The position numbers and the translations under genes are program-made. A stretch of 13,604 nucleotides of DNA, taken from assembly GCA_029865675.1 (NCBI GenBank), contig JARXAU010000148.1, positions 1 to 13,604 on the forward strand. Direction: 5' to 3'. Of the stretch, positions 7,368 to 13,604 are shown one piece after another. Origin of the DNA: Rhodoferax sp. Its GTDB lineage: Bacteria > Pseudomonadota > Gammaproteobacteria > Burkholderiales > Burkholderiaceae_C. Every line of letters begins with the position of its first letter. Position 1 is the first letter of the stretch. The notes beneath the pieces are model-generated. The model was not told the DNA's origin and made no database searches. It worked only from the letters and a program-made list of their open reading frames with translations.

Positions 7368-8294
7368 TTAGTCACCAAACATCTTTTGCTTGAGCTCGCG
7401 CCGCTGTTGGGCTTCGAGCGACAGCGTTGCAGTGGGGCGCGCGAGCAAACGGCCTACTCCGATGGCCTCTCCCGTTTCGTCGCAGTAACCGTAGTCGCCG
7501 AGATCAATCCGAGTGATTGACTGCTCGATTTTTTTGAGCAGCTTGCGCTCGCGGTCACGGGTACGTAGTTCTAGCGCATGCTCCTCCTCAATCGTCGCCC
7601 GGTCGGCTGGATCGGGCACGACCGAGGTGTCTTCACGCAGGTGCTCGGTGGTTTCCCCGGCATTGTTAAGAATGTCTTGCTTGAGCTTGCTCAGCTTGAG
7701 CTTGAAGGCGGCCATTTGAACCTCGTTCATGTACTCCGAGTCAGGCATGGCCAGCAGTTCAGCATCGGTCAGCCGTTCGACGGGCGTGGTTTTCCAGTTA
7801 TTGACCAACTTGCTGTCTTTTTTCACAATGGCGGGAATCACCAAGGCAGCTGCAGGCGGCTCGCTGGCTTGGTTAAAGCTCGATTTAGCGGCGGTGGACG
7901 CAACGGATTGCGCCATGGACGGCACGGTGAGCTGCGCCAAGCGCGACGATGGGCGGCCAGATTTCAAGGGAATGGCGCCCACAGCGGGGGCAGGCGCGGC
8001 AGCCGGGGCAGAAGGTTTGGGAGCGATGGCGTGCACAGTGGGTTTGGCTTTCGTCTCCACCACGACGGCAGGTGTCTTGGCAGAAATTGATTTGGACGAT
8101 GGTTTCACGGCCGAAGCTTTGGCAGTGGGCGTTTTCGCGGCTGGTGTTTTGGCTGGGGGTAGCGCGGACACCGCCGATTTTTTCGGGGCAGCGGCTGGTT
8201 TTACAGGCACCGGTGCGCTCTTTGGGGCTTTGGCAACAGATTTCACAGGTGCTTTGGCCTTGACTGGGGTCGCGCTTGTTGTTTTGGCGTTCAC
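7368..8294 (-). CDS. dksA: DksA/TraR-family RNA polymerase-binding regulator with long Lys/Ala/Pro-rich N-terminus
   Basis: DksA enters the RNA polymerase secondary channel and, with ppGpp, controls rRNA and amino-acid promoters. The C-terminal 145 or so of 308 residues are a full DksA: the coiled-coil tip DPADRA (228-233) keeps both aspartates and the alanine needed for activity. The zinc-finger position reads C271, T274, S292, A295, so only one of the four zinc cysteines remains. Cysteine-poor DksA proteins that fold without zinc are known. Residues 1 to about 160 are low-complexity, with PAK, KTP and AAPK runs resembling histone-H1-like tails, and are absent from the 151-residue E. coli protein. 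GTG 8294 is chosen because AGGAGA lies six bases upstream. The frame is open to an ATG at 8441, but that has no proper ribosome binding site. It precedes the STAS gene by 27 bp. Confidence 0.9.
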   Translation of the reverse strand: MNAKTTSATPVKAKAPVKSVAKAPKSAPVPVKPAAAPKKSAVSALPPAKTPAAKTPTAKASAVKPSSKSISAKTPAVVVETKAKPTVHAIAPKPSAPAAAPAPAVGAIPLKSGRPSSRLAQLTVPSMAQSVASTAAKSSFNQASEPPAAALVIPAIVKKDSKLVNNWKTTPVERLTDAELLAMPDSEYMNEVQMAAFKLKLSKLKQDILNNAGETTEHLREDTSVVPDPADRATIEEEHALELRTRDRERKLLKKIEQSITRIDLGDYGYCDETGEAIGVGRLLARPTATLSLEAQQRRELKQKMFGD

Positions 8295-8300
8295 TTTTCG

Positions 8301-8306
8301 TCTCCT
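8301..8306 (-). promoter_or_regulatory. Ribosome binding site that sets the dksA start
   Basis: The minus strand reads AGGAGA followed by six bases and GTG (8294). This strong site argues for the internal GTG over the ATG at 8441, which has only AGGG two bases ahead. It shortens the protein by 49 residues. Confidence 0.75.
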
Positions 8307-8354
8307 GACAGAAACACGTGGGGCTTTGCTAAGAGGGGTCTCGTTCCCCGCACT

Positions 8355-8384
8355 GGGCGCGGTCGCGCCCGGCCCTTCGGCGCG
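8355..8384 (-). promoter_or_regulatory. Mutually exclusive hairpins in the dksA leader
   Basis: In the dksA leader RNA, CGCGCC (8384-8379) can pair with GGCGCG (8369-8364). The overlapping GGGCGC (8370-8365) can instead pair with GCGCCC (8360-8355) around a four-base loop. The middle strand cannot be in both. The pairs lie 60-90 bases before the start codon, so a switch in this leader is possible, though no ligand or terminator is evident. High GC alone may produce such pairs. Confidence 0.35.
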
Positions 8385-8399
8385 GGAGTGTACAGGCAA

Positions 8400-8409
8400 C
8401 CCCATGGGG
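8400..8409. repeat. Perfect 10-bp palindrome upstream of dksA
   Basis: CCCCATGGGG reads the same on both strands, about 105 bp before the dksA start in the 227-bp gap between cobW and dksA. It could be an operator half or chance. I found no convincing promoter hexamers in this gap. Confidence 0.4.
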
Positions 8410-8482
8410 AAACCCATCATCTGCAATAGCGTGACGAACATTGCCCTAATGAGAAAAAGTGTCTTTTAAGGTAGCCGAGAAA

Positions 8483-8499
8483 TTGGTGCGCTGCACCAA
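8483..8499 (-). terminator. Weak terminator-like stem after the COG0523 gene
   Basis: Arms TTGGTGC and GCACCAA form a perfect seven-pair stem around a three-base loop, 23 bp past the stop of the COG0523 gene. On the minus strand it is followed by TTTCTC, a poor T-tract. It may end that transcript or be an operator for dksA. Confidence 0.35.
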
Positions 8500-8521
8500 A
8501 AGCGTCGATTGTCGTCCAAAA

Positions 8522-9580
8522 CTAGACCAGTGTTTGTTCCATGCCTTGGAGCAAGATGTCTTTGGGCAAGTCAATGCCAATAAACACCATCTTGCTGTTT
8601 TTGGTCTCGCCCGGCGCCCAGGCTGGCCCTAGGTCGCTGCCCATGAGCTGGTGCACGCCTTGGAAGATCACCTTGCGCTCGCTGCCCTGCATATAAAGAA
8701 CGCCTTTGTAGCGCAGCATGCGCGGGCCATAGATGTTGACGATGGCGCCCAGAAAGTCTTCCAGCTTGGCCGGGTCGAACGCGCGCTCGGACTTGAAGAC
8801 GAAGCTTTTGACGTCGTCGTCCACATGGTGGTGGTGGCCGCTGGGGTCCCCGTGGCCGTGCGAGGGGTGGTCGCAGGCTTCGCCGTGGTCATGGCCATGG
8901 TGGTGTTCATGGTCATGGTCTTCTGCGCTCAGAAAGTCGGGGTCGATGTCGAGTTTGGCATTGAGGTTAAAGCCGCGCAGGTCAAAAAAGTTCTTGATGG
9001 CCACATCGCCAAAGTGCACCGTGTGCTGCGGCGCGCGCGGGTTCATGTGTTTAAGGCGGTGCTGCAGCGCTTGCAGGTCTTCGGCCGACACCAGCTCGGA
9101 CTTGCTGATGAAAATCTGGTCTGCAAAGCCCACTTGGCGGCGTGCTTCTTGGCGGTCATTGAGCTGCTCGGGCGCGTGTTTGGCGTCCACCAGCGTCACT
9201 ATGGCGTCGAGCAGGTAGGACTCGGCCACCTCGTCGTCCATGAAAAAGGTTTGCGCCACCGGTCCTGGGTCGGCCAGGCCGGTGGTCTCTATTACCACGC
9301 GGTCAAAGTCAAGCTCGCCTTTGCGCTTTTTCTCGGCTAAGTCGCGCAGGGTGGCGCGCAGGTCCTCGCGGATGGTGCAGCATATGCAGCCGTTGCTCAT
9401 CTGGATGATTTGCTCGGTGGTGTCAGACACCAAAATATCGCTGTCGATGTTTTCCTCGCCAAACTCGTTTTCGATGACGGCGATTTTTTGCCCATGCGCC
9501 TCGGTCAGAATGCGTTTGAGCACAGTGGTCTTGCCAGCGCCCAGGAAGCCGGTGAGGATGGTGGCGGGAATGAGGGACAT
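8522..9580 (-). CDS. COG0523 (CobW/YjiA-family) GTP-binding metallochaperone
   Basis: G3E-family GTPases of this group deliver or handle metals, often zinc, using GTP hydrolysis. The 352-residue product has a Walker A loop GFLGAGKTT (11-19), the diagnostic CxCC metal motif as C65-I-C-C68, ETTGLADP (98-105) and SKSE (159-162) in the place of NKxD. A His/Asp-rich stretch at 221-252 with over a dozen histidines is a likely metal-binding loop. The CobW C-terminal domain follows (about 258-350). The ATG at 9580 has GGAAG about seven bases upstream. The frame extends to 10447, but that part lies opposite the YqjD/YqjE genes and is rejected. It stands 227 bp upstream of a zinc-cysteine-poor dksA and is divergent from the small membrane-protein operon. 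The metal is inferred, not shown; a cobalamin role is less likely as no cob genes are near. Confidence 0.92.
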   Translation of the reverse strand: MSLIPATILTGFLGAGKTTVLKRILTEAHGQKIAVIENEFGEENIDSDILVSDTTEQIIQMSNGCICCTIREDLRATLRDLAEKKRKGELDFDRVVIETTGLADPGPVAQTFFMDDEVAESYLLDAIVTLVDAKHAPEQLNDRQEARRQVGFADQIFISKSELVSAEDLQALQHRLKHMNPRAPQHTVHFGDVAIKNFFDLRGFNLNAKLDIDPDFLSAEDHDHEHHHGHDHGEACDHPSHGHGDPSGHHHHVDDDVKSFVFKSERAFDPAKLEDFLGAIVNIYGPRMLRYKGVLYMQGSERKVIFQGVHQLMGSDLGPAWAPGETKNSKMVFIGIDLPKDILLQGMEQTLV

Positions 9581-9712
9581 GAAAATCTTCCGTAAATACT
9601 GCGAAGCGTCTATTTTCGTGCCCCGCAGCCCTGTCTTCGTTGCATTCTGGTTTTTCGGTGTTCCAACGCTTGCTTTTTTGAGGTGTATCAAGTCACATCG
9701 GCCCGGGAGCCG

Positions 9713-9718
9713 TATATT
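9713..9718 (+). promoter_or_regulatory. Candidate -10 element for the YqjD-like operon
   Basis: TATATT lies 30 bp before the start codon and matches five of six sigma-70/sigma-S -10 bases. The best -35 at 17 bp, AAGTCA, is poor. Related genes in enterics are stationary-phase expressed, and sigma-S promoters tolerate a weak -35. The rest of the 168-bp divergent gap (9581-9748) shows no Zur-like dyad and no clear promoter for the COG0523 gene. Confidence 0.35.
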
Positions 9719-9748
9719 TGTGCAATCAATAACCTTTGGAGCTTTTGA

Positions 9749-10060
9749 ATGACTTCTATGCACACCGACCACAAAACCAAGCTGATGCACGACTTGCGAC
9801 TGGTCATCGAGGACGCGCAGGAGCTTCTGCGCATGACGGCCGATCAAGTGGGCGAGGGTGCCTTGGGTGTGCGGGCGCGCATTGAGGCACGCTTGGCCGA
9901 GGCCACGCGCGAGCTCAAGCACTTGCAGGAGGCAGCGCTCAACACTGCCAAGGCTGCCGGTGACGCGACCGACGAGTACGTGCGAGAGCACCCCTGGCAG
10001 TCTATTGGGATCGCAGCAGCGGTGGGCTTGTTGGTCGGCCTCGCTTTGCGCAAGCAATAA
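9749..10060 (+). CDS. ElaB/YqjD/DUF883-family tail-anchored membrane protein
   Basis: Family members are inner-membrane proteins; E. coli YqjD and ElaB bind ribosomes in stationary phase through their N-terminal part. The 103-residue product has a charged amphipathic helical region (about 8-75), then the conserved junction DEYVREHPWQSIGIAA (75-90) and a single C-terminal membrane helix (about 84-100) ending in RKQ. Length and layout are typical. ATG 9749 follows GGAG by seven bases; an ATG at codon 4 is less well placed. It opens a three-gene plus-strand run, 19 bp ahead of the YqjE-like gene, the same order as yqjD-yqjE-yqjK in E. coli. Ribosome binding is inferred from the family. Confidence 0.9.
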   Translation: MTSMHTDHKTKLMHDLRLVIEDAQELLRMTADQVGEGALGVRARIEARLAEATRELKHLQEAALNTAKAAGDATDEYVREHPWQSIGIAAAVGLLVGLALRKQ

Positions 10061-10079
10061 GCCCTTCGCCAGCGCCCCC

Positions 10080-10496
10080 ATGAGCGAATCCCCTAAAGAC
10101 AGTTTTTCCGCTGGTCGGTTTGGCGCGCAGCACGCGACTGGCGGCGGATTGCTAGCTTCGGTGCGGCAACTGCTTTCGACCGTGCTGGAAACAGCGCAAG
10201 TGCGCTTGGAGCTGCTGGGCACCGAGCTTGAAGCCGAAAAGAGCCGCCTGCTTGACGTGGTGGTGCTGGTGGCCGTCGCCTTGGTTTGCTGGGCGCTCGG
10301 TCTGGTGATGCTCTGTGCCACCGTGGTGTTGCTGGTAGACGAGGCATGGCGCTTGGCTGCCGCAGGCGCTATGGCCTTGTTGATGCTGGGCGCGGGGTTG
10401 GCATTGTTGGCCTTTGCAAAGCGCCGTTTGCGCAACCCATTGGGCATGTTTCACGCCAGCGTCCGAGAGCTGGCGCGTGACCGGGGCAATGAATGA
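10080..10496 (+). CDS. YqjE-like / phage-holin-superfamily membrane protein
   Basis: The 138-residue product has a soluble N-terminus, an amphipathic LLASVRQLLSTVLETAQVRL segment (24-43), an acidic stretch ELEAEK (49-54), and two membrane helices (about 59-85 and 91-113). A basic AFAKRRLRNP junction follows and the C-terminus is cytoplasmic. This matches the holin-like family that includes YqjE; despite the name these chromosomal proteins are not linked to lysis, and no lysis genes are present. The ribosome binding site is weak and the ATG is 19 bp after the YqjD-like gene, suggesting coupled expression. Its job is unknown; a role in the envelope with its two partners is inferred from conserved order. 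Confidence 0.85.
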   Translation: MSESPKDSFSAGRFGAQHATGGGLLASVRQLLSTVLETAQVRLELLGTELEAEKSRLLDVVVLVAVALVCWALGLVMLCATVVLLVDEAWRLAAAGAMALLMLGAGLALLAFAKRRLRNPLGMFHASVRELARDRGNE

Positions 10497-10535
10497 ACGG
10501 GCCCTTGCAATGAACTTTCCCAGTGGAGAGGCACC

Positions 10536-10811
10536 ATGAGGCAGCAGCAACTCGAACTGCGCCTGCGTCACGAACGTGCGCTGTGGCGCAGCGCCCAGCT
10601 TCGCCAGGACTTCGTCCAGGGCGCGCAGGCCTTCGCGGAACCCTTGGCGCAGCTGGACCGATTGGGCAGTGGCGTGGGCTGGCTACGCCGCCATCCATTG
10701 GTGTTTGCCGCCTTGTTCGCGTGCGGGGTGGCAGTAACGTCGAGGCTAGCGCTGCCCAAGGCAGTCCGTTGGTGGTCGCTCGTGCGTACTTTGCGCGGCC
10801 TGGTTCGCTGA
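10536..10811 (+). CDS. YqjK-like small membrane protein
   Basis: This 91-residue protein has an Arg/Gln-rich helical N-terminus (1-45), a WLRRHP motif (49-54) and one hydrophobic segment (about 54-70), followed by a basic tail. WLRRHP before a membrane helix is typical of YqjK-like proteins, which follow YqjE in enterobacteria. ATG 10536 has a good GGAGAGG site five bases upstream. It ends the plus-strand trio, 39 bp after the YqjE-like gene, and converges on the pirin gene. No biochemical role is known for the family. Confidence 0.8.
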   Translation: MRQQQLELRLRHERALWRSAQLRQDFVQGAQAFAEPLAQLDRLGSGVGWLRRHPLVFAALFACGVAVTSRLALPKAVRWWSLVRTLRGLVR

Positions 10812-10849
10812 TTTCCTAAAGCCCCTGGAACGCCGTGATCCGCCGGGCG

Positions 10850-10867
10850 CGCCGCGCTGGAGCGGCG
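10850..10867. terminator. GC-rich stem in the convergent gap
   Basis: CGCCGC and GCGGCG pair around a six-base loop between the stops of the YqjK-like and pirin genes, within a 68-bp gap. It could serve transcripts from both sides, but neither strand has a T-tract after it, so any termination would not be the standard intrinsic type. Confidence 0.25.
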
Positions 10868-10879
10868 ACGGAGCCGCTA

Positions 10880-11923
10880 TCAGCGCTCTTCCATCCGTCC
10901 ACCCGCATGCTGAGCAAAGCGGCCTTTGTCGCGCGGGTGCACCGGGTCGCTGCTCGCCCAGGGCCAGCCGCCAAACTCGGTGCGGCGGTAGTCGGCAAAC
11001 GCCTGGTGGATTTCGGCCTGGGTGTTCATGACAAACGGGCCGTACTGCGCCACCGGCTCCCCAATGGGCCGGGCTTGCAGCATCAGCAGCTCGGCGACTT
11101 GCCCGCTGTTGACGAATTCGATGGCGTCTTGCGCCCGCACCTCCACCACCGACTGGGGCGCAATTGCCTGGCCCGCCATGGCGAGCGCGTCGCCCTTGAA
11201 GTAGTAGAGCTGGCGCCGCGTGTCTGGGTGCCGGGCCGCAGGCAGGGTCCAGCGCGCGCCACTGTCCATGCGGATGGTGAAGATGGCCAGGTCCGAGTCC
11301 GCTTCGCTGGCCCAAGAGTCGGGCGGCGGCGGCAGGCCCTGTGCGCCGTCCAAAGCGCCGGCCACTACCACCACCTCGGTGGCATGGCCTTGGGCGTCCA
11401 CATGGCGCACGGTGGGCACGTTTTCGCCCCAGAGCATGGTGAAGTGGGGCTCGGCCATTTTGTTTTTGGCTGGCAGGTTGAGCCAGATTTGGAACAGCTC
11501 GGCCGGGTTGGGCGAATCCGCGTTGCGCAAGGGGAACATTTCGCAGTGCACGATGCCCTTGCCCGCCGTGAGCCATTGCACGTCGCCCGGCCCAAAGCGG
11601 GCGGTGGCGCCCAGCGAGTCGGAGTGGTCGATGTGTCCTTGGCGCACGATGGTGATCGTTTCAAACCCCCGGTGCGGGTGCGCCGGAAAGCCGGGAATGG
11701 TCTTGCCGTGGTACATGCTCCAGCCGTCTTGGCTCGCAAAGTCTTGGCCCAGATTGCGCCCGCTTAAGGCGGCGTCCGGCCCCATGGCGGCGTTGCCACG
11801 CGGGTAGGCGTCTACGTGGTGCACGCAAAACAAAAACGGGTCTATCGTCGGCCACGGCGGCGCGGACAAGGGCGTGGTGCGCAAGATGCTGGGGCTGGGG
11901 TTGGTACTGGGGCTTTGGATCAT
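10880..11923 (-). CDS. Pirin-family bicupin protein
   Basis: Pirins are metal-binding double-cupin proteins; some oxidise quercetin, others act as regulators. The 347-residue product has the N-terminal cupin with HPHRGFETITIV (82-93) and the second metal motif GIVHCEM (123-129). The expected ligands are H82, H84, H126 and E128, as in known pirins. The C-terminal pirin domain follows (about 190-310). The tail FGGWPW...VHPRDKGRFAQHAGGR is a usual ending of the longer pirin subgroup. I place the start at ATG 11923: AGGAG lies nine bases upstream, whereas the ATG at 11932 directly abuts that site. It is divergent from the sialidase-like gene, 64 bp apart. Substrate and function are unknown; a quercetinase role is only one option. 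Confidence 0.93.
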   Translation of the reverse strand: MIQSPSTNPSPSILRTTPLSAPPWPTIDPFLFCVHHVDAYPRGNAAMGPDAALSGRNLGQDFASQDGWSMYHGKTIPGFPAHPHRGFETITIVRQGHIDHSDSLGATARFGPGDVQWLTAGKGIVHCEMFPLRNADSPNPAELFQIWLNLPAKNKMAEPHFTMLWGENVPTVRHVDAQGHATEVVVVAGALDGAQGLPPPPDSWASEADSDLAIFTIRMDSGARWTLPAARHPDTRRQLYYFKGDALAMAGQAIAPQSVVEVRAQDAIEFVNSGQVAELLMLQARPIGEPVAQYGPFVMNTQAEIHQAFADYRRTEFGGWPWASSDPVHPRDKGRFAQHAGGRMEER

Positions 11924-11932
11924 TGAATACAT

Positions 11933-11937
11933 CTCCT
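11933..11937 (-). promoter_or_regulatory. Ribosome binding site that sets the pirin start
   Basis: The minus strand reads AGGAG immediately followed by ATG (11932) and, nine bases on, a second in-frame ATG (11923). Ribosomes need several bases between site and codon, so the second ATG is favoured. The choice changes the protein by three residues. Confidence 0.6.
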
Positions 11938-11944
11938 AGCGGGG

Positions 11945-11963
11945 CCGGTCACGGAAGGACCGG
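11945..11963. repeat. Inverted repeat in the pirin/sialidase-like divergent gap
   Basis: CCGGTC and GACCGG are separated by seven bases in the 64-bp gap between two divergent starts. The 13-bp centre-to-centre spacing of the arms would suit a dimeric regulator acting on both genes, or the pair may be chance. Confidence 0.4.
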
Positions 11964-11973
11964 TACAGCGGCT

Positions 11974-11979
11974 GATAAT
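11974..11979 (+). promoter_or_regulatory. Candidate -10 element of the sialidase-like gene
   Basis: GATAAT matches five of six -10 bases and lies eight bases before the ATG at 11988. A transcript from it would start within a base or two of the start codon, giving a leaderless message. No ribosome binding site is seen before this ATG, which agrees. There is no recognisable -35. Confidence 0.35.
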
Positions 11980-11987
11980 GCCACTCC

Positions 11988-13190
11988 ATGATTGTCCACC
12001 CCTTGTTGCTGCGCTGTGCGCTGGCTCTGCTGCTGATTGCGCTGGCGCTGGGGTGGAACCTGTCCCAGCGTCCGGCACCGCCGCTTGTCGCACAGGCCGC
12101 TGTGTCGCCCGGCCAGGCTTCTGCCCCCGGCCGGTGGGTGCAGCGCGCGCGCGGCAGCATTCCCATGCCTGATGGCGTATTGGCGGCGCATGCCAGCGAT
12201 TTGCTGGCCATGCCTGCGGCCCACGCGGCGGCGCTCACTGTGTTTTGGTTTGCGGGCGACCGCGAGAGCGCGCCCAATGTGCAAATTGCCGCTTCCCAGT
12301 TTGACCGCAGCACCCAGGCCTGGACCGCGCCGCAGTTTGTGGTCAACCGCCACGTGGTAGGCGCCGCGCTGGGTGCGGGGGTGCGCCGCATCGGCAATCC
12401 GGTGGCCTGGATTGATGCCACGGGCCGCATGCACTTGTTTGTGGTGGGCACCGGCTGGGGGGGCTGGGCGGCGTCGCGGATTGTGCATTTGCGCCAAGTC
12501 AGCGCGTTCAACGACCCGGCGCTGCGCTTCGAGCCCCTGGGCGTGCTGCCCATGTCGTGGCTCTGGAACCTGAGCTACTTGGTACGCACCGCGCCCCTGC
12601 CGCTGGCAGACGGCGGCATGGTTTTACCGGCGTATTTTGAGTTGGGTAGCAAAACACCGGTAGCGCTGCGCTTTGGCGCGCAAGGTGATTACCTGGGCAT
12701 GGTGCGCATCTCGCAGCGCACCTTTACCTTGCAGCCCGCCTTGCTGGCGCTAGGCCCCAGCCACTGGACTGCGCTGATGCGGGACCATGGCGACCACGGC
12801 AAGATTCGGGTGGCCGAGACGCTGGACGGCGGTGCCACCTGGCGCGAGGGCGCCGACCTGCCGCTGGACAACCCCGACGCTGGAATCGCCACGCTCAGTG
12901 TGGGCGCCCAGCACCTGCTGGCTTTCAACCCCTCAAGCAGCGACCGCCAGACCTTGCGGCTTGCCAGCGCCAGCGATGGCGTATCCTGGTCCACCGTGGA
13001 AGATCTGGAGCGTGCCGGCCCGGGCTATGAATATTCCTACCCCGCCATGGCCTGGGCCGACCAGAGCCTGTGGGTGAGCTATACCGACCGCCGCAAGCGC
13101 ATCGCCTGGCGGCGCTTTGACTGGGTAGCCAATCCATCTTCAACCACGCTGCCAGCCCTCCCACCCACTTCGCCAAAGGCAGCGCCATGA
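11988..13190 (+). CDS. Sialidase/BNR-repeat-like protein with N-terminal membrane anchor, substrate unknown
   Basis: The 400-residue product begins with a hydrophobic helix (about 4-22) without a lipobox, so it is exported or anchored with the main domain in the periplasm. Residues 50-380 look like a six-bladed beta-propeller of the BNR/sialidase class. There is a clear Asp-box TLDGGATW (278-285) and a shorter one, SDGVSW (329-334). Other conserved-looking runs are RRIGNPVAWID (133-143), NLSYLVRTAPLPLADGG (194-210), ALMRDHGDHGKIRVAE (262-277) and EYSYPAMAWADQSLWVSYTDRRKRIAW (348-374). The FRIP motif of true sialidases is not seen, so sialic acid cleavage should not be assumed. The ATG lacks a ribosome binding site. 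The stop overlaps the next gene by ATGA, implying the two proteins work together. Confidence 0.8.
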   Translation: MIVHPLLLRCALALLLIALALGWNLSQRPAPPLVAQAAVSPGQASAPGRWVQRARGSIPMPDGVLAAHASDLLAMPAAHAAALTVFWFAGDRESAPNVQIAASQFDRSTQAWTAPQFVVNRHVVGAALGAGVRRIGNPVAWIDATGRMHLFVVGTGWGGWAASRIVHLRQVSAFNDPALRFEPLGVLPMSWLWNLSYLVRTAPLPLADGGMVLPAYFELGSKTPVALRFGAQGDYLGMVRISQRTFTLQPALLALGPSHWTALMRDHGDHGKIRVAETLDGGATWREGADLPLDNPDAGIATLSVGAQHLLAFNPSSSDRQTLRLASASDGVSWSTVEDLERAGPGYEYSYPAMAWADQSLWVSYTDRRKRIAWRRFDWVANPSSTTLPALPPTSPKAAP

Positions 13191-13604
13191 ACCTTGTGGA
13201 CAGCTGGCAGACGCTGACCCCGCACTACGCACCCTTGTTGCCGTCGGCGCAGAGCCTGGTTTGGGCGCGCCACCTGCTGTGGAGCCTGGTACTGGCGGCG
13301 CTGGGGCTGCTCTGGGTGTCGCGCTTGGACCGCGCGCCCGCGCTGCGCCGCTGGCTGCCCTGGGTGCTGGCGCTGTGGGCTTGGGTGCCAGGGCCGTGGG
13401 GAGTCAGTTACTGGCTGGCGCTGTCCTTCCAAATCCCCAGCCTCACTTCGGGCTTTTTGGCTGCGTCGGTGCTGCTCCAAGGCATGGCCCGCCAGCCCAA
13501 GCCGCTCACCGCGCCGGGGGCAAAACCTGCCACCTGGACTGCGCTGTGGTCGCTGGCGGCGGTTGTTTTGGGCATGGCCCTCATGCTCGATACCTTTGCT
13601 GTAT
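13187..13604 (+). CDS. Multi-spanning membrane protein, unknown function (3' end outside window)
   Basis: The first 139 residues are visible and the frame is open to the window edge. Hydrophobic helices lie at about 24-45, 54-69, 72-98 and 117-135, separated by short basic loops (RLDRAPALRR at 46-55; RQPKP at 102-106). Tryptophan is unusually common. I do not recognise the family. The ATG overlaps the stop of the sialidase-like gene and is preceded by AAAGG eight bases upstream, so the pair is translationally coupled. It could be a membrane partner or transporter for the propeller protein's substrate or product, which is inference from the arrangement only. Confidence 0.8.
   Translation, partial: MNLVDSWQTLTPHYAPLLPSAQSLVWARHLLWSLVLAALGLLWVSRLDRAPALRRWLPWVLALWAWVPGPWGVSYWLALSFQIPSLTSGFLAASVLLQGMARQPKPLTAPGAKPATWTALWSLAAVVLGMALMLDTFAV

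Noticed and set aside
8295..8441. 49-residue upstream extension of DksA from ATG 8441
   Set aside because: There is no proper ribosome binding site at 8441, while AGGAGA is well placed before GTG 8294. The segment also contains the leader hairpins.
7729..8469. 246-codon plus-strand open frame opposite dksA
   Set aside because: The Ala/Gly/Thr-rich translation is the complement of the Lys/Ala/Pro-rich DksA tail; there is no ribosome binding site or domain.
9581..9748. Zur operator in front of the COG0523 gene
   Set aside because: I looked for a GTTATA/TATAAC-type dyad in the divergent gap and found none.
9581..10447. Upstream extension of the COG0523 GTPase
   Set aside because: It lies opposite the YqjD-like and YqjE-like genes, and the family N-terminus (residues just before the Walker A loop) begins at ATG 9580.
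10080..10496. Phage origin suggested by the holin-superfamily hit
   Set aside because: There are no endolysin, spanin, tail or integrase genes nearby, and the gene sits in a conserved chromosomal yqjD-yqjE-yqjK order.
10746..11576. 276-codon minus-strand frame within the pirin gene
   Set aside because: It is another frame of the intact pirin gene on the same strand, is Arg/Pro/Gly-rich and has no domain.
11936..12553. 205-codon minus-strand frame opposite the sialidase-like gene
   Set aside because: It is antisense to a gene with clear propeller motifs and has no supporting start site or domain.

Overview
This is chromosomal DNA of a high-GC betaproteobacterium, most likely Burkholderiales and perhaps Comamonadaceae. 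The evidence is a classical mra/dcw order, a meso-diaminopimelate-type MurE, a DksA whose zinc cysteines are mostly lost, and a YqjD/YqjE/YqjK-like trio. The genus is inference; no rRNA or other marker gene is present. I see no tRNA, rRNA, insertion sequence, CRISPR array or prophage.

Region 1 (1-5419, minus strand) is the start of the division and cell wall cluster, read right to left as mraZ, rsmH, ftsL, ftsI, murE and murF, with murF cut by the window edge. Junctions from rsmH onward overlap by 1-4 bases, so the run is one tightly coupled operon. Upstream of mraZ are four GTG-containing repeats in 10-bp register, the likely MraZ operator. Beyond them (about 5639-5722) lies an unexplained cluster of inverted repeats.

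Region 2 (5733-9580, minus strand) holds a 535-residue protein with two probable STAS-like domains, a DksA-family protein with a long Lys/Ala/Pro-rich N-terminal extension, and a COG0523 (CobW/YjiA) GTPase with a His-rich metal-binding loop. A zinc-finger-poor DksA next to a COG0523 protein recalls the zinc-sparing pairs known elsewhere, but no Zur operator is visible here.

Region 3 (9749-10811, plus strand) is a compact set of three small membrane proteins: an ElaB/YqjD/DUF883 protein, a YqjE/holin-superfamily protein and a YqjK-like protein. It converges on region 4.

Region 4 (10880-13604) has a pirin-family bicupin protein on the minus strand, divergent from a membrane-anchored sialidase/BNR-like beta-propeller protein. 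The latter overlaps by ATGA a multi-spanning membrane protein that runs off the right edge.

The points most worth following are the mraZ operator, the DksA extension and its leader, the double-STAS protein beside the division cluster, the inverted-repeat cluster between them, and the sialidase-like/membrane-protein pair.
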